The position numbers were made by a program, and so were the translations under genes. A model generated the notes under the pieces. The model made no database searches. It was not told where the DNA came from and was given only the letters and a program-made list of their open reading frames with translations. Below, in pieces: positions 33,440 to 41,546 of a stretch of 45,828 nucleotides of DNA; positions within the stretch are counted from its first letter, which is position 1, and every line of letters starts with the position of its first letter. Origin of the DNA: Anaerolineae bacterium (lineage in GTDB: Bacteria > Chloroflexota > Anaerolineae > Aggregatilineales > Phototrophicaceae); the NCBI GenBank assembly GCA_022823945.1, contig JAJEBK010000038.1, forward strand, positions 1-45,828, read 5' to 3'.

Positions 33440-34153
33440 ATGCCTATCCTAGCAGACAGCCTTGCGATATTCAAGGTAGTCTGTCTGTTTCTGCTTTTGG
33501 CGGGCTGCCAGGCATTCACGGGCAGCGATACACTGAGCACCATCGATGCCAACATGACTGGCCTGGCTGTGGAACGCGAAAGTATCCATGCGGCTGCCAC
33601 AGCCGACCGCAATATGGTTGCGGCGACTGTCGTTGCGGCGGGCACGCGGGTGGCGCAGTTGTCCCATGTGAATGCGGCGCTGGCTGCCACCTTGCGCACC
33701 AGTTACACGGCCACGCCGGCCTTGCAGGCTGTTGTGGTCAGCGCTGCGGATATGGGCAGCTCGCGAGCAGACGACATGATGGACGATGCGCCTGGCAGCG
33801 ACGCGCCACCCGCGATTCAGGTTTCTGCGCTGGCGATGGCGGCTCGCACCAACTTGAATAGCGGCTGCGCAGACACGACCCGCAATAGTTTCACACCCGC
33901 TGCCGAGCGCATCTATCTCACCGGACAAGTGCGCAACCTCAGCGTCGGCACACAATTTTCTTCGCTTTGGCGTTACGAAGGTCAAGAGATCTATAGCCAT
34001 TCCTGGCGCGCCGAGCAATCGCGCGATTTCTGGTGCATCTGGTTTTATGTTACACCGGCCGATTTTGCTTTCTTGCCCGGCAGTTACACGGCGCTTCTAC
34101 ATGTCGATGGCGCGCTGGCTGGCAACGTCCCTTTCTCTATCACCGCGCAATGA
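33440..34153 (+). CDS. Putative lipoprotein of unknown function
   Basis: Predicted 237 residues. The N-terminus MPILADSLAIFKVVCLFLLL is followed by AGC, a lipobox with Cys at about residue 23, so it should be lipid-anchored outside. A low-complexity Ala/Thr-rich part (residues about 35-140) leads to a C-terminal domain of about 100 residues with SGCADTTRNSFTPAAERIYL and WRYEGQEIYSHSWRAEQSRD, rich in aromatic residues and containing two Cys. I do not recognise the domain. A frame reading on from 33347 would run through the tRNA gene and is rejected. The stop overlaps the M23 gene start (ATGA), so the two probably act together at the envelope. Confidence 0.7.
   Translation: MPILADSLAIFKVVCLFLLLAGCQAFTGSDTLSTIDANMTGLAVERESIHAAATADRNMVAATVVAAGTRVAQLSHVNAALAATLRTSYTATPALQAVVVSAADMGSSRADDMMDDAPGSDAPPAIQVSALAMAARTNLNSGCADTTRNSFTPAAERIYLTGQVRNLSVGTQFSSLWRYEGQEIYSHSWRAEQSRDFWCIWFYVTPADFAFLPGSYTALLHVDGALAGNVPFSITAQ
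33446..33474 (-). promoter_or_regulatory. Promoter of tRNA-Arg
   Basis: On the minus strand TTGAAT (33469-33474), 17 bases and TAGGAT (33446-33451), 14 bases before the first tRNA base. It lies wholly inside the first codons of the divergent lipoprotein gene, so that gene's 5' end is doubly used. Confidence 0.55.
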
Positions 34154-35034
34154 ACAGACGGATCGGATATCTGCTGATTCGCCTGGCGCTTGGGGTGGCC
34201 CTGGGCATTGCGGCACTTGCCGCTCTGGCGCAACCGTCGATGCCGGGTTTTCTGCCCAGTGTCATGCCGATCGTGCCTGTTGAACACAACTGGCTGTTTC
34301 GTCCCATCCAGCTTGACGATGATCTGTCGCATGTGGCAGATCGCACCTATCCCTATGGCAGCACGCAGGGCGGCGCGCGCGCAGTGCATCTGGGCGTGGA
34401 ATTTGTCAATCGGCGCGGCACGGCGATCTATGCCAGCCTGGCGGGCACGGTTGTCTTTGCGGGCAAAGATGACGAGACCCAGTTGGGTCCGCAATTGGAT
34501 TATTATGGCGCGGCAGTCATCATCGCGCACGATGTCGAGTCGCTGGCGGGCGAACAGATATTTACGCTGTATGGGCATCTGGATAGCATCGCTGTCGAGG
34601 TTGGGCAAGAAGTCAATACCCTGGACTTGATCGGAAGCGTCGGCTCCAGCGGCGTTGCCATTGGCGCGCATCTGCATTACGAAATTCGTGCCGACGATCC
34701 ATTCGACTACCGCGCCACTCGCAATCCGGCGCTATGGCTGCAGCACTATGCCGGACACGGCCTGGTGATTGGGGCTGTGCAGGATGCGCATGGCGAGTTT
34801 ATTTATGGCAAGCGACTGGTCCTTCGCAATGACAAGCTAACGCGCGATGTCTACACCTATGCCAGCCAGCTTGTGAACCCCGACACAGTTTGGGGCGAGA
34901 ACTTCACCATCAGCGATTTGCCGGCCGGCGAATATCAGTTGGTCGTCCTGAGCGACGCCGGTGGCATTGCCTACCGCGAAATGGTGACGGTCGCCCCGCT
35001 ACGCACGACTTTCGTCACTATCGCGCTGGATTAA
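34150..35034 (+). CDS. M23 peptidase-like envelope protein
   Basis: Protein of 294 residues with an N-terminal hydrophobic signal or anchor (about 5-27). The LytM/M23 domain spans about residues 70-185. The first zinc motif, normally HxxxD, is H80-L-G-V-E84; LYGHLDSI carries the next conserved His, and HLHYEIR (174-180) the last. The Asp-to-Glu change at a zinc ligand could weaken metal binding, so it may be a non-catalytic, EnvC-like activator or an enzyme with an unusual site. The C-terminal ~90 residues form a separate domain, with the LPAGEYQLVVLSD strand pattern typical of carboxypeptidase-regulatory-like folds. Translationally coupled to the lipoprotein gene. Confidence 0.82.
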   Translation: MNRRIGYLLIRLALGVALGIAALAALAQPSMPGFLPSVMPIVPVEHNWLFRPIQLDDDLSHVADRTYPYGSTQGGARAVHLGVEFVNRRGTAIYASLAGTVVFAGKDDETQLGPQLDYYGAAVIIAHDVESLAGEQIFTLYGHLDSIAVEVGQEVNTLDLIGSVGSSGVAIGAHLHYEIRADDPFDYRATRNPALWLQHYAGHGLVIGAVQDAHGEFIYGKRLVLRNDKLTRDVYTYASQLVNPDTVWGENFTISDLPAGEYQLVVLSDAGGIAYREMVTVAPLRTTFVTIALD

Positions 35035-35074
35035 CGATAGCTGCGGTAGCGGATGCTCGCGCAGCCGGCGCATC

Positions 35075-35102
35075 TTGAATTCCACAACTCCGCTGCTATA
35101 CT
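35075..35102 (+). promoter_or_regulatory. Promoter of the MBL hydrolase-greA operon
   Basis: TTGAAT (35075-35080), 16 bases and TATACT (35097-35102). Transcription would start near 35109, which excludes a TTG at 35103 as the start codon and supports ATG 35148 with a leader of about 40 bases. Confidence 0.6.
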
Positions 35103-35147
35103 TTGTTTTTCGTCTTCGCCCAGCGCAATCCGCTCAACAGGTCGCAG

Positions 35148-36032
35148 ATGCAGCGCGAACGAATCACGGATCACATCATTGTCTTCCGCAGCGACTTGTA
35201 TGCGCAAGTGACAGCGGGCTTGGTGCTCACCACTGATGGCGCTGTGCTGATCGACACGCTGCTGTATCCCGAAGAGACCTTGCGCATCCGCCGCTACATC
35301 GAACAAGGCTTGCAGTCGCAGGTCCGCTATGTCATCAACACGCATTATCATGCCGATCACACCATTGGCAGTTGTTTCTTCCCCGATGCCGAGGTGGTCG
35401 CTCACAGGCTTTGCCGCCAGCTGCTAAGGGAGCGCGGGCACGAGAGCTTGCGGCGCATGCAAGCGACGAGCGACGACTTTGACGCGGTGCAAGTTGTCTT
35501 GCCAACGCGCACATTCACCGATGCCATGCTGCTGGAGCTGGGCGGCTGCCGGTTTGAACTGAGGCATAGTCCCGGGCACAGTCCAGATTCCATCACTTGC
35601 CTCGTGGATGACGATACGCTCTTCGCGGCTGACACCTTGATGCCAGTGCCCTACTTTGTCGATGGCAATCTGGAGCAGTTGGCGCATTCGCTGCGGGCGC
35701 TGATGGCTGACGAATACGAGCACCTGGTGCAAGGGCATGGCGAAGTCATCTTGCATGGCGAAGCGCCTGCGAGGGTCGAAAGCGATCTGGATTATTTGCG
35801 GCGCTTGCAGGCTGGCGTGCACCGTGGCTTGCAGCGCGGCGACACAGACATCGCGGAGCGCCTCAGCCTGGCGGATTGCGGCAAGAGTTTTGATCAGCTG
35901 CATGGCCTTGTTGATCAACTGCATCGACAGAATGTACAAGCGCTTGTGAACGACCTGCTGGCGGAAACCCCCGCGCGGCACAATCGACATGTCGAAGGAA
36001 AAAATCTATGGATTCAAAAGCAAATTACTTGA
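35148..36032 (+). CDS. Metallo-beta-lactamase-fold hydrolase
   Basis: Predicted 294 residues. NTHYHADHTIGS is the HxHxDH zinc motif, RHSPGHSPDSI provides the third His, LFAADTLMP the bridging Asp, and LVQGHGEVI the last His, so the di-zinc site looks complete. The N-terminal strand DHIIVFRSDLYAQVTAGLVLT fits glyoxalase-II-like or SoxH-like hydrolases; the substrate is unknown. The start is discussed with the promoter. The last 25 bases overlap greA in a different frame, an unusually long overlap, with the greA ribosome-binding site inside this gene. Confidence 0.85.
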   Translation: MQRERITDHIIVFRSDLYAQVTAGLVLTTDGAVLIDTLLYPEETLRIRRYIEQGLQSQVRYVINTHYHADHTIGSCFFPDAEVVAHRLCRQLLRERGHESLRRMQATSDDFDAVQVVLPTRTFTDAMLLELGGCRFELRHSPGHSPDSITCLVDDDTLFAADTLMPVPYFVDGNLEQLAHSLRALMADEYEHLVQGHGEVILHGEAPARVESDLDYLRRLQAGVHRGLQRGDTDIAERLSLADCGKSFDQLHGLVDQLHRQNVQALVNDLLAETPARHNRHVEGKNLWIQKQIT

Positions 36033-36478
36033 CCAGCGTCGGCGAAGCGGAATTGCGCGCCGAGCTGCGACATCTGATTGAGGTGCGGCGTCCAGAGCTG
36101 GCGCAGAAGCTGAAAGTGGCTGTGGCGCAGGGCGATCTCAAAGAGAATGCAGATTATCACGATGCCAAAGAGCAGTTGGGCTTCATTGAGGGGCGCGTTC
36201 GCCAGTTGGAAGCCATCCTGCGTGATGCGGTTGTGGTCGAAGCGGGCGCAGGCAACGACGAGGTGCGCGTCGGCTCGACCGTGGTGATTCTGGAAGATGG
36301 CGAAAACGAGGCGGAAGAATATCAGATCGTGGGCAGCGCCGAAGCCAACCCGCGCCAACGTAAGATCTCACTGGAAAGTCCTATCGGCGCTGCGCTGCTG
36401 GGCAAGAACCAGGGCAAGAAAATCAAAGTGCAGACGCCCGACGGCATCATCAGGTTCAAGATTGTGGCTGTGCGTTAA
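36008..36478 (+). CDS. greA: Transcription elongation factor GreA
   Basis: Protein of 156 residues, the normal length. It rescues backtracked RNA polymerase by stimulating transcript cleavage. The N-terminal coiled coil includes LTSVGEAELRAELRHLIE and the tip region GDLKENADYHDAKEQLGFIE, with the conserved acidic Asp and Glu. The C-terminal FKBP-like domain contains VGSTVVILEDGENEAEEYQI and ends ESPIGAALLGKNQGKKIKVQ in the usual way. GAAGGA lies ten bases before ATG 36008. It overlaps the hydrolase gene by 25 bases, so its translation may be coupled. Confidence 0.96.
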   Translation: MDSKANYLTSVGEAELRAELRHLIEVRRPELAQKLKVAVAQGDLKENADYHDAKEQLGFIEGRVRQLEAILRDAVVVEAGAGNDEVRVGSTVVILEDGENEAEEYQIVGSAEANPRQRKISLESPIGAALLGKNQGKKIKVQTPDGIIRFKIVAVR

Positions 36479-36535
36479 TTCATCTGTCCCCGAAAAGTCG
36501 GTGTCAAAGCGCTAGTTGCTAGATGCCGTTTCCTG

Positions 36536-37921
36536 TCACGAATAGGGCATGAAGTTGCCAGTGCCGCCGAAGGGATCATTTTCTTCATCTTCCGGACGCT
36601 TCTTTGGCGCTTGCGGAGCCGCGCTGGCACCGGGCGGAGGGGGTGGCGAGGCGCTCTGGGATGATGGCGCGACAGGCGCTTCGGCATACTCGCTGAATGG
36701 CGATGCTGCCGACGCGGGATAAGTATCTGCAGGAACAGCCGCTTGCTCCACGCCTTTGTACCAGGCCATCAGCTCGATCTGCAGCGATTCGATGCCGCTG
36801 TTGGGCAAGCCGCCGCCATAATTACAGACCACCGCTTTAATCTCGGCCTGGATGATCAAGGCGCTGCTCTCTAAAACCTGCACGGCACCTGCTTCAGCCG
36901 CCACGATGCCGTCGGCGAGACCTCGTACGCGCTCGCCGATATTGGCTAACATGGCAGGATCTCCGATAGCCGCTGGCGCAGCGAAGAACTTCGAAAGCGT
37001 CTCTTGGGTCTGGATGTCAAAACCCCAGAATTCAACCGATTGCAGCTCGCCCGCGACTTGCGACGCCGCGGATATGCCACATTCGCCCAGAAAGTCGCTG
37101 CCCTGCGCATGGCTCAGTTCGATAGCGAAAGAATCGTCATAATTGCTGCCTTTGACAAAATTCGACATAGTATGCAAGGCGGGCGCGCCAAATTGTGGAT
37201 GCATCGTGCCGCTGGGGGGTGTGCCGGCTTGGTTCCATTGCGGCGCAGACGGGGGATTGGCAAAGCCGCTATAGACCTGGGCGTCTGCCTGTGGCGCGGC
37301 TGCTGCTGGCTCTGGCAATTGCGAGGCATCGTCTGATGTGGCTGCGCGTCCGCTGACGCCGCGCAGACCGCGTCCGATTATGGTCGCAATGACAGCGCCC
37401 AGCCCCACGATGAGCAAGGAGGCGATCACCTGCAAGCTGCTGATGACCATGCCCGGATCTTCGGGAGCGTTTGCGCCCCAGAGCTCGTTGAAGCCGGGAA
37501 TGCGCGCGATGGCATCCAGCGCTTGTCGCTCTGCCAAGGGTATCTGCACATTGGCGGCCAAGCTGCGGACGGTCGCTTGGGGTTCGGGTATCTGCTGCAA
37601 GACCAGCAGGGCGTTGCCATCATCATAGCTGATTGTCTGCGAATGGCCCACCGCCACCATGCGCACCCACTGCTCGATGGCTTGCTGGCTCATATGGCGT
37701 GGCGAAGCGCCGGTAAACTCGGTGGGGATGATGACATAGGCAACAACCAGCCCAATGATCATGCCAGTCAAGAGCAGAGCGATTGTGCCTCGCTGGGGCG
37801 CTGCATCGGTGAGGCTTTGGATGCGGGGATTCGACCAGCTTAGCCCGCTGGATTTTACATCGGCGGGTGCAGCAGGTATGGGCGGCTGTGATTGAGGAGA
37901 ATTGCCAGCCTGAAGACTCAT
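36536..37921 (-). CDS. Conserved membrane protein with Pro/Ala-rich linkers, unknown function
   Basis: Predicted 461 residues. The order is a Pro-rich cytoplasmic N-terminus (1-43), helix 1 (about 45-66), a domain of ~95 residues containing SQQAIEQWVRMVAVGHSQT, helix 2 (about 160-185), a Pro/Ala/Gln-rich linker, a second domain beginning near DDSFAIELSHAQGSDFLGEC (about 265-390), and a Pro-rich tail ending in PFGGTGNFMPYS. The second domain resembles proteins I associate with Chloroflexota but cannot name. It has its own promoter (37964-37992) and AAAGGT before ATG 37921. It lies convergent to greA with 57 bases between the stops. Confidence 0.75.
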   Translation of the reverse strand: MSLQAGNSPQSQPPIPAAPADVKSSGLSWSNPRIQSLTDAAPQRGTIALLLTGMIIGLVVAYVIIPTEFTGASPRHMSQQAIEQWVRMVAVGHSQTISYDDGNALLVLQQIPEPQATVRSLAANVQIPLAERQALDAIARIPGFNELWGANAPEDPGMVISSLQVIASLLIVGLGAVIATIIGRGLRGVSGRAATSDDASQLPEPAAAAPQADAQVYSGFANPPSAPQWNQAGTPPSGTMHPQFGAPALHTMSNFVKGSNYDDSFAIELSHAQGSDFLGECGISAASQVAGELQSVEFWGFDIQTQETLSKFFAAPAAIGDPAMLANIGERVRGLADGIVAAEAGAVQVLESSALIIQAEIKAVVCNYGGGLPNSGIESLQIELMAWYKGVEQAAVPADTYPASAASPFSEYAEAPVAPSSQSASPPPPPGASAAPQAPKKRPEDEENDPFGGTGNFMPYS

Positions 37922-37963
37922 GCGGGTCTACCTTTCGAGTCTGCAACAATTTTGCTGGCCAGC

Positions 37964-37992
37964 ATTATAGGCTGGTTGCGAAATGGCAACAA
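37964..37992 (-). promoter_or_regulatory. Promoter of the Pro/Ala-rich membrane protein gene
   Basis: On the minus strand a perfect TATAAT (37964-37969) with TTGTTG (37987-37992) 17 bases upstream. The leader would be about 36 bases to ATG 37921. It separates this gene from the topA operon. Confidence 0.6.
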
Positions 37993-38048
37993 ACGCCAGG
38001 CGCGGCAATTTATTCCTATTCTTCTTGTGTCTGTGTTGGCGCTGCGTT

Positions 38049-40421
38049 TTAGCCGGTGGCAGGCTCTGGCTCTGCAACTGGCTTGAGGGTGCGCGGCAGT
38101 TTCCAGGTCGTGTAGTCGCAGTCTGGATAGCGACTGCAGCCATAAAATGTGCGCCCTTTGCGGCTGCGTTGACGGACCACCTCGCCTCGCATTTCATCCC
38201 CGCATGTCGGGCACAGATGTCCGGTGCGTTCGAGATATCGCTCAGTGTGTTTGCATTCGGGATAGCGCGAACAGCCGATAAATTTGCCATAACGCGAATG
38301 CTTGACCAGCAGTTCGCCCTCTTCGCAGCTGGGGCAGCCACGTCCGACCTTTTCTGTGACATCGCGCCGCGGCATATTCTGTTCCGCATACTGCAGCCGC
38401 TGCTCAAATGGAGCGTAGAATTCGCCCAGCATCGGCTTCCAGGGCAGCTTGCCATTCGACACCGCATCCAGTTGGTCTTCCATGCGCGCAGTGAAGGTGT
38501 AGTCCATCTCTTCGGCGAAGAATTCCGACAGCAGTTCGCAGACGACGAAGCCCGTCTTGGTTGGTTTCAGGCGGCGTTGTTCTTGGGTCACATAATCACG
38601 CGTCTGGATGATGCTGACCGTCGGCGCATAGGTGCTGGGTCGGCCGATGCCCTTGTCTTCCAGCTGGCGGATGAGCGTGGCTTCGGTATAGCGCGGCGGC
38701 GGCTGGGTAAAATGCTGTTCGTGCAGGATTTGCCTGCGCTGTAGCATGTCGCCCGCTTGCAGGTCCGGGAAGTCTTGTTGAGGTTCCGCGTCGGCTTTTC
38801 CGCGGCCAGAAACCGCCAGGTGCCCGCTGAATTTCAGCTTGCTGCCCGATGCGCGCAGCAGATAGGGCATGTCTTCGGGCGTCAAGCCAGCGGCGATTTC
38901 AATGCGCAAGGTGTCATAGACAGCCGGCATCATCTGGCTGGCCACAAATCGCTGCCAAATCAGCCTGTAGATGGCGAGCTGCGTTTTGTCCAGATGCCCC
39001 GCGAGCGACTCGGGCGTCCGCGCGATGCTGGTGGGGCGGATGGCTTCGTGGGCTTCCTGCGCGCCCTTGGCACGGGTCTTGTATTTTGGCGGCGACTTGG
39101 GCACGAACGCGCTGCCAAATTTGCCCTTGATGTAGCTGCGCGCCTCGCGTTGGGAGTCTCGCGAAACTTGTACGCTGTCGGTGCGCATATAAGTAATCAA
39201 GCCAATCGGTTTGCCCGCGCCGATGTCGATGCCTTCATACAACTGCTGGGCAAGGCGCATGGTGCGGCTGGCGCTCATGCTGAGGCGCGATGACGCGGCC
39301 TGCTGGAGTGTGCTGGTGGTGAAAGGCGCAGCTGGCCTGGACTGGCGAACGCCGCGTTTGACGGCAGCCACTTTGAACAGGCTGTTGCGCAGCATGTCGA
39401 TATGGGGCAACACAGTCGCTTCTGTATCCAGCGCAGGCGGGTTGCCGCTTTTGGCATCAAAGCTCACGCTGGTATCGCCGATTTTAATCAGCCGGGCTTT
39501 GAATGGCGCGTCGGCCTGGTCTTGTTCTTTTGCAAGCAGCGCGTCAATCGTCCAATGTTCGACAGGCACAAAGCTGTTGATGGCATGTTCGCGCTCGACC
39601 ACCAGGCGCAGGGCGATGCTCTGCACGCGCCCGGCTGACAAGCCACTGCGGACTTTCTTCCACAACAGCGGCGACACCTGATACCCAACCAGCCGATCCA
39701 GGATGCGCCGCGCCTGTTGGGCATCGACCAGGTCCATATTGATGTCGCGCGGGTTGGAGAATGCTGTCGCCACGGCACTGTCGGTGATTTCATGAAAGAC
39801 GACCCGTTTTATTTTGGATTCGGGCATTTCCGCCGCAGCCACCAGATGCCAGGCGATCGCCTCGCCCTCGCGGTCGGGATCTGTCGCCAGATAGATTTCT
39901 TCTGCCCCGGCCGCCGCCGCTCTGAGTTCCTTGACGGTGGCGCGCTTTTCATTGGGCACGCGATATTCGGGTTCGAAGTCGTTTTCGATATCCACCGAAA
40001 GCCGGCTTTTGAGCAAATCGCGCACATGCCCCACAGATGACATCACGGTGTAGCCCTTGCCCAAGAAGCCGCCGATGGTGCGCGCTTTGGCGGGCGATTC
40101 GACGATGACGAGCTTGCCGACACGCCGGGGTTTGGTGGCGCGCTGCCCATTGGACCTGGATTTGGAGGCGGCGCGGAATTTGGCTCGCGACTTTTTCGGG
40201 GGTTTTTTTCGCTTGGGCTTTGCCACGACTTGCGGTTTTGGCAGGTTTTCGTGCGCGGGCGTATACCCCATGCGAAAGAGCGTCGTGCCGCATACGCCAC
40301 ATTGCCCGCGTGTTGCTGGCGTGCCGGTGCGCGTGTATACGGCTTGCGCAGCCTCCATTGCGCGCTTGGTTTTGCACTTCATGCAATATGCTTGAGTTGC
40401 GACTGCCCCGGTTTCGGTCAT
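38049..40421 (-). CDS. topA: DNA topoisomerase I with N-terminal zinc-ribbon extension
   Basis: Type IA topoisomerase of 790 residues that relaxes negative supercoils. The TOPRIM domain has KLVIVESPAKARTIGGFLG (from about 103) and ATDPDREGEAIAWH. The active-site Tyr is in IGLITYMRTDSVQVS. Two C-terminal zinc fingers are CPSC/CSRYPEC and CPTC/CSRYPDC. Ahead of the TOPRIM lie about 100 unusual residues: a ribbon with YCMKC (Cys13, Cys16) and CGVCG (Cys41, Cys44), resembling small standalone zinc-ribbon proteins (DUF5679-type, from memory), then a Lys/Arg-rich linker. GAGAGGGAT before ATG 40421 favours this start over ATG 40436. Third gene after dprA and the guanylyltransferase. Confidence 0.95.
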   Translation of the reverse strand: MTETGAVATQAYCMKCKTKRAMEAAQAVYTRTGTPATRGQCGVCGTTLFRMGYTPAHENLPKPQVVAKPKRKKPPKKSRAKFRAASKSRSNGQRATKPRRVGKLVIVESPAKARTIGGFLGKGYTVMSSVGHVRDLLKSRLSVDIENDFEPEYRVPNEKRATVKELRAAAAGAEEIYLATDPDREGEAIAWHLVAAAEMPESKIKRVVFHEITDSAVATAFSNPRDINMDLVDAQQARRILDRLVGYQVSPLLWKKVRSGLSAGRVQSIALRLVVEREHAINSFVPVEHWTIDALLAKEQDQADAPFKARLIKIGDTSVSFDAKSGNPPALDTEATVLPHIDMLRNSLFKVAAVKRGVRQSRPAAPFTTSTLQQAASSRLSMSASRTMRLAQQLYEGIDIGAGKPIGLITYMRTDSVQVSRDSQREARSYIKGKFGSAFVPKSPPKYKTRAKGAQEAHEAIRPTSIARTPESLAGHLDKTQLAIYRLIWQRFVASQMMPAVYDTLRIEIAAGLTPEDMPYLLRASGSKLKFSGHLAVSGRGKADAEPQQDFPDLQAGDMLQRRQILHEQHFTQPPPRYTEATLIRQLEDKGIGRPSTYAPTVSIIQTRDYVTQEQRRLKPTKTGFVVCELLSEFFAEEMDYTFTARMEDQLDAVSNGKLPWKPMLGEFYAPFEQRLQYAEQNMPRRDVTEKVGRGCPSCEEGELLVKHSRYGKFIGCSRYPECKHTERYLERTGHLCPTCGDEMRGEVVRQRSRKGRTFYGCSRYPDCDYTTWKLPRTLKPVAEPEPATG

Positions 40422-40460
40422 ATCCCTCTCATCCATTGCGAATCTGCTGTTTGCGCTGCA

Positions 40461-41546
40461 TTAGAGGTATTCATTGCTGCCATTTTCACGCAGGTAATCC
40501 ACCACCTGTTTGACATCTTCGGTGCGGTCTTTGTGACAAACCAGCAGCACATCGCCCGAGTCGACCACCACGACATCTTCCAGGCCGATGGTAACCGCCA
40601 GTCGATCGCTGAAGACCAATGTGTCGCGCGTATCCAGGATGACACGGTTTTCGCGCGCTTTGCCCTTGATGCAGTTGCCAAAATTGTCTTGCGGCAATAT
40701 GTCATACAGCGATGCCCAGGTGCCGACATCGCTCCAGCCGATGTCAATGGGGATGACGGCGATATTGTCCGCTTTTTCCATGATGGCGAAATCGATCGAC
40801 AAAGTCGGCATCGTCTCCCAGATATCGCGCAATTTTGTCTGATAATCGGGCGACTGGCTGACCGACTGTAAATACGCGCACATGGCGTACATGCCCGGCT
40901 GGTGACGCTCGAGGTCTTGCATAGCCCGGTCGACGCGCCAAATGAACATGCCAGAATTCCAGCTATATTCGCCCGCCGCCAGGAAATGCGTCGCCCGCAC
41001 GATATCCGGTTTTTCGGTGAAGCGGCGGCTCATGAATACCGAGAATCCGCGACAATCGCCCAGCGGCTGCCCGTGCTGGATGTAGCCGAAGCCGGTTGAC
41101 GGGTACGAAGGCGCCATGCCCAGCGTGACAATTCTGCCAGCCTGCGCCAGTTGCCAAGCCGCGCCCAGCACTGCGCAGAATTTGTCGCGTTGGCTGATGT
41201 GGTGGTCGGCGGTCAAGATGGCGACGGTCGCGTCTGGATCGCGTTGCTGGATGACGCTTAATGCCAGCGCCAGCGCCGGCGCGGTATTTTTGGGGTAGGG
41301 TTCTATGATGAAGTTTTCGCGCGGGATATCCGGCGCTTCGGCTTGCAGCTGCTCGGCATATTGCGCGCCGGTGACGACAAAGATGTCTGTCGGCGAGAAG
41401 AGCGGTCGAATGCGCTCGATGCTGGTGCGAAACATGCTGTGGTCGTCGATGAGCGGCAGCAACTGCTTGGGCATGTCGGCGCGGCTTAGGGGCCACAGGC
41501 GCGTGCCTCTGCCACCGGCGGCTATCAACGCATAATAGCTTTTCAT
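40461..41546 (-). CDS. manC: Mannose-1-phosphate guanylyltransferase
   Basis: Nucleotidyltransferase of 361 residues making GDP-mannose from GTP and mannose 1-phosphate, for glycan synthesis. ALIAAGGRGTRLWPLSRADM is the signature GGxGxRLWPLSR loop, PKQLLPL follows, FIIEPYPKNTAPALALAL is the second motif, and FTEKPD and SWNSGMFIWR are normal. IGWSDVGTWASLYD is the substrate-binding strand. The C-terminal phosphomannose isomerase domain found in bifunctional enzymes is absent. ATG overlaps the dprA stop (ATGA). Its position between dprA and topA is odd for a sugar-nucleotide gene. Confidence 0.92.
   Translation of the reverse strand: MKSYYALIAAGGRGTRLWPLSRADMPKQLLPLIDDHSMFRTSIERIRPLFSPTDIFVVTGAQYAEQLQAEAPDIPRENFIIEPYPKNTAPALALALSVIQQRDPDATVAILTADHHISQRDKFCAVLGAAWQLAQAGRIVTLGMAPSYPSTGFGYIQHGQPLGDCRGFSVFMSRRFTEKPDIVRATHFLAAGEYSWNSGMFIWRVDRAMQDLERHQPGMYAMCAYLQSVSQSPDYQTKLRDIWETMPTLSIDFAIMEKADNIAVIPIDIGWSDVGTWASLYDILPQDNFGNCIKGKARENRVILDTRDTLVFSDRLAVTIGLEDVVVVDSGDVLLVCHKDRTEDVKQVVDYLRENGSNEYL

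Noticed and set aside
35103..35147. Upstream TTG start of the MBL hydrolase
   Set aside because: It lies directly after the -10 box at 35097-35102, before the expected transcription start.
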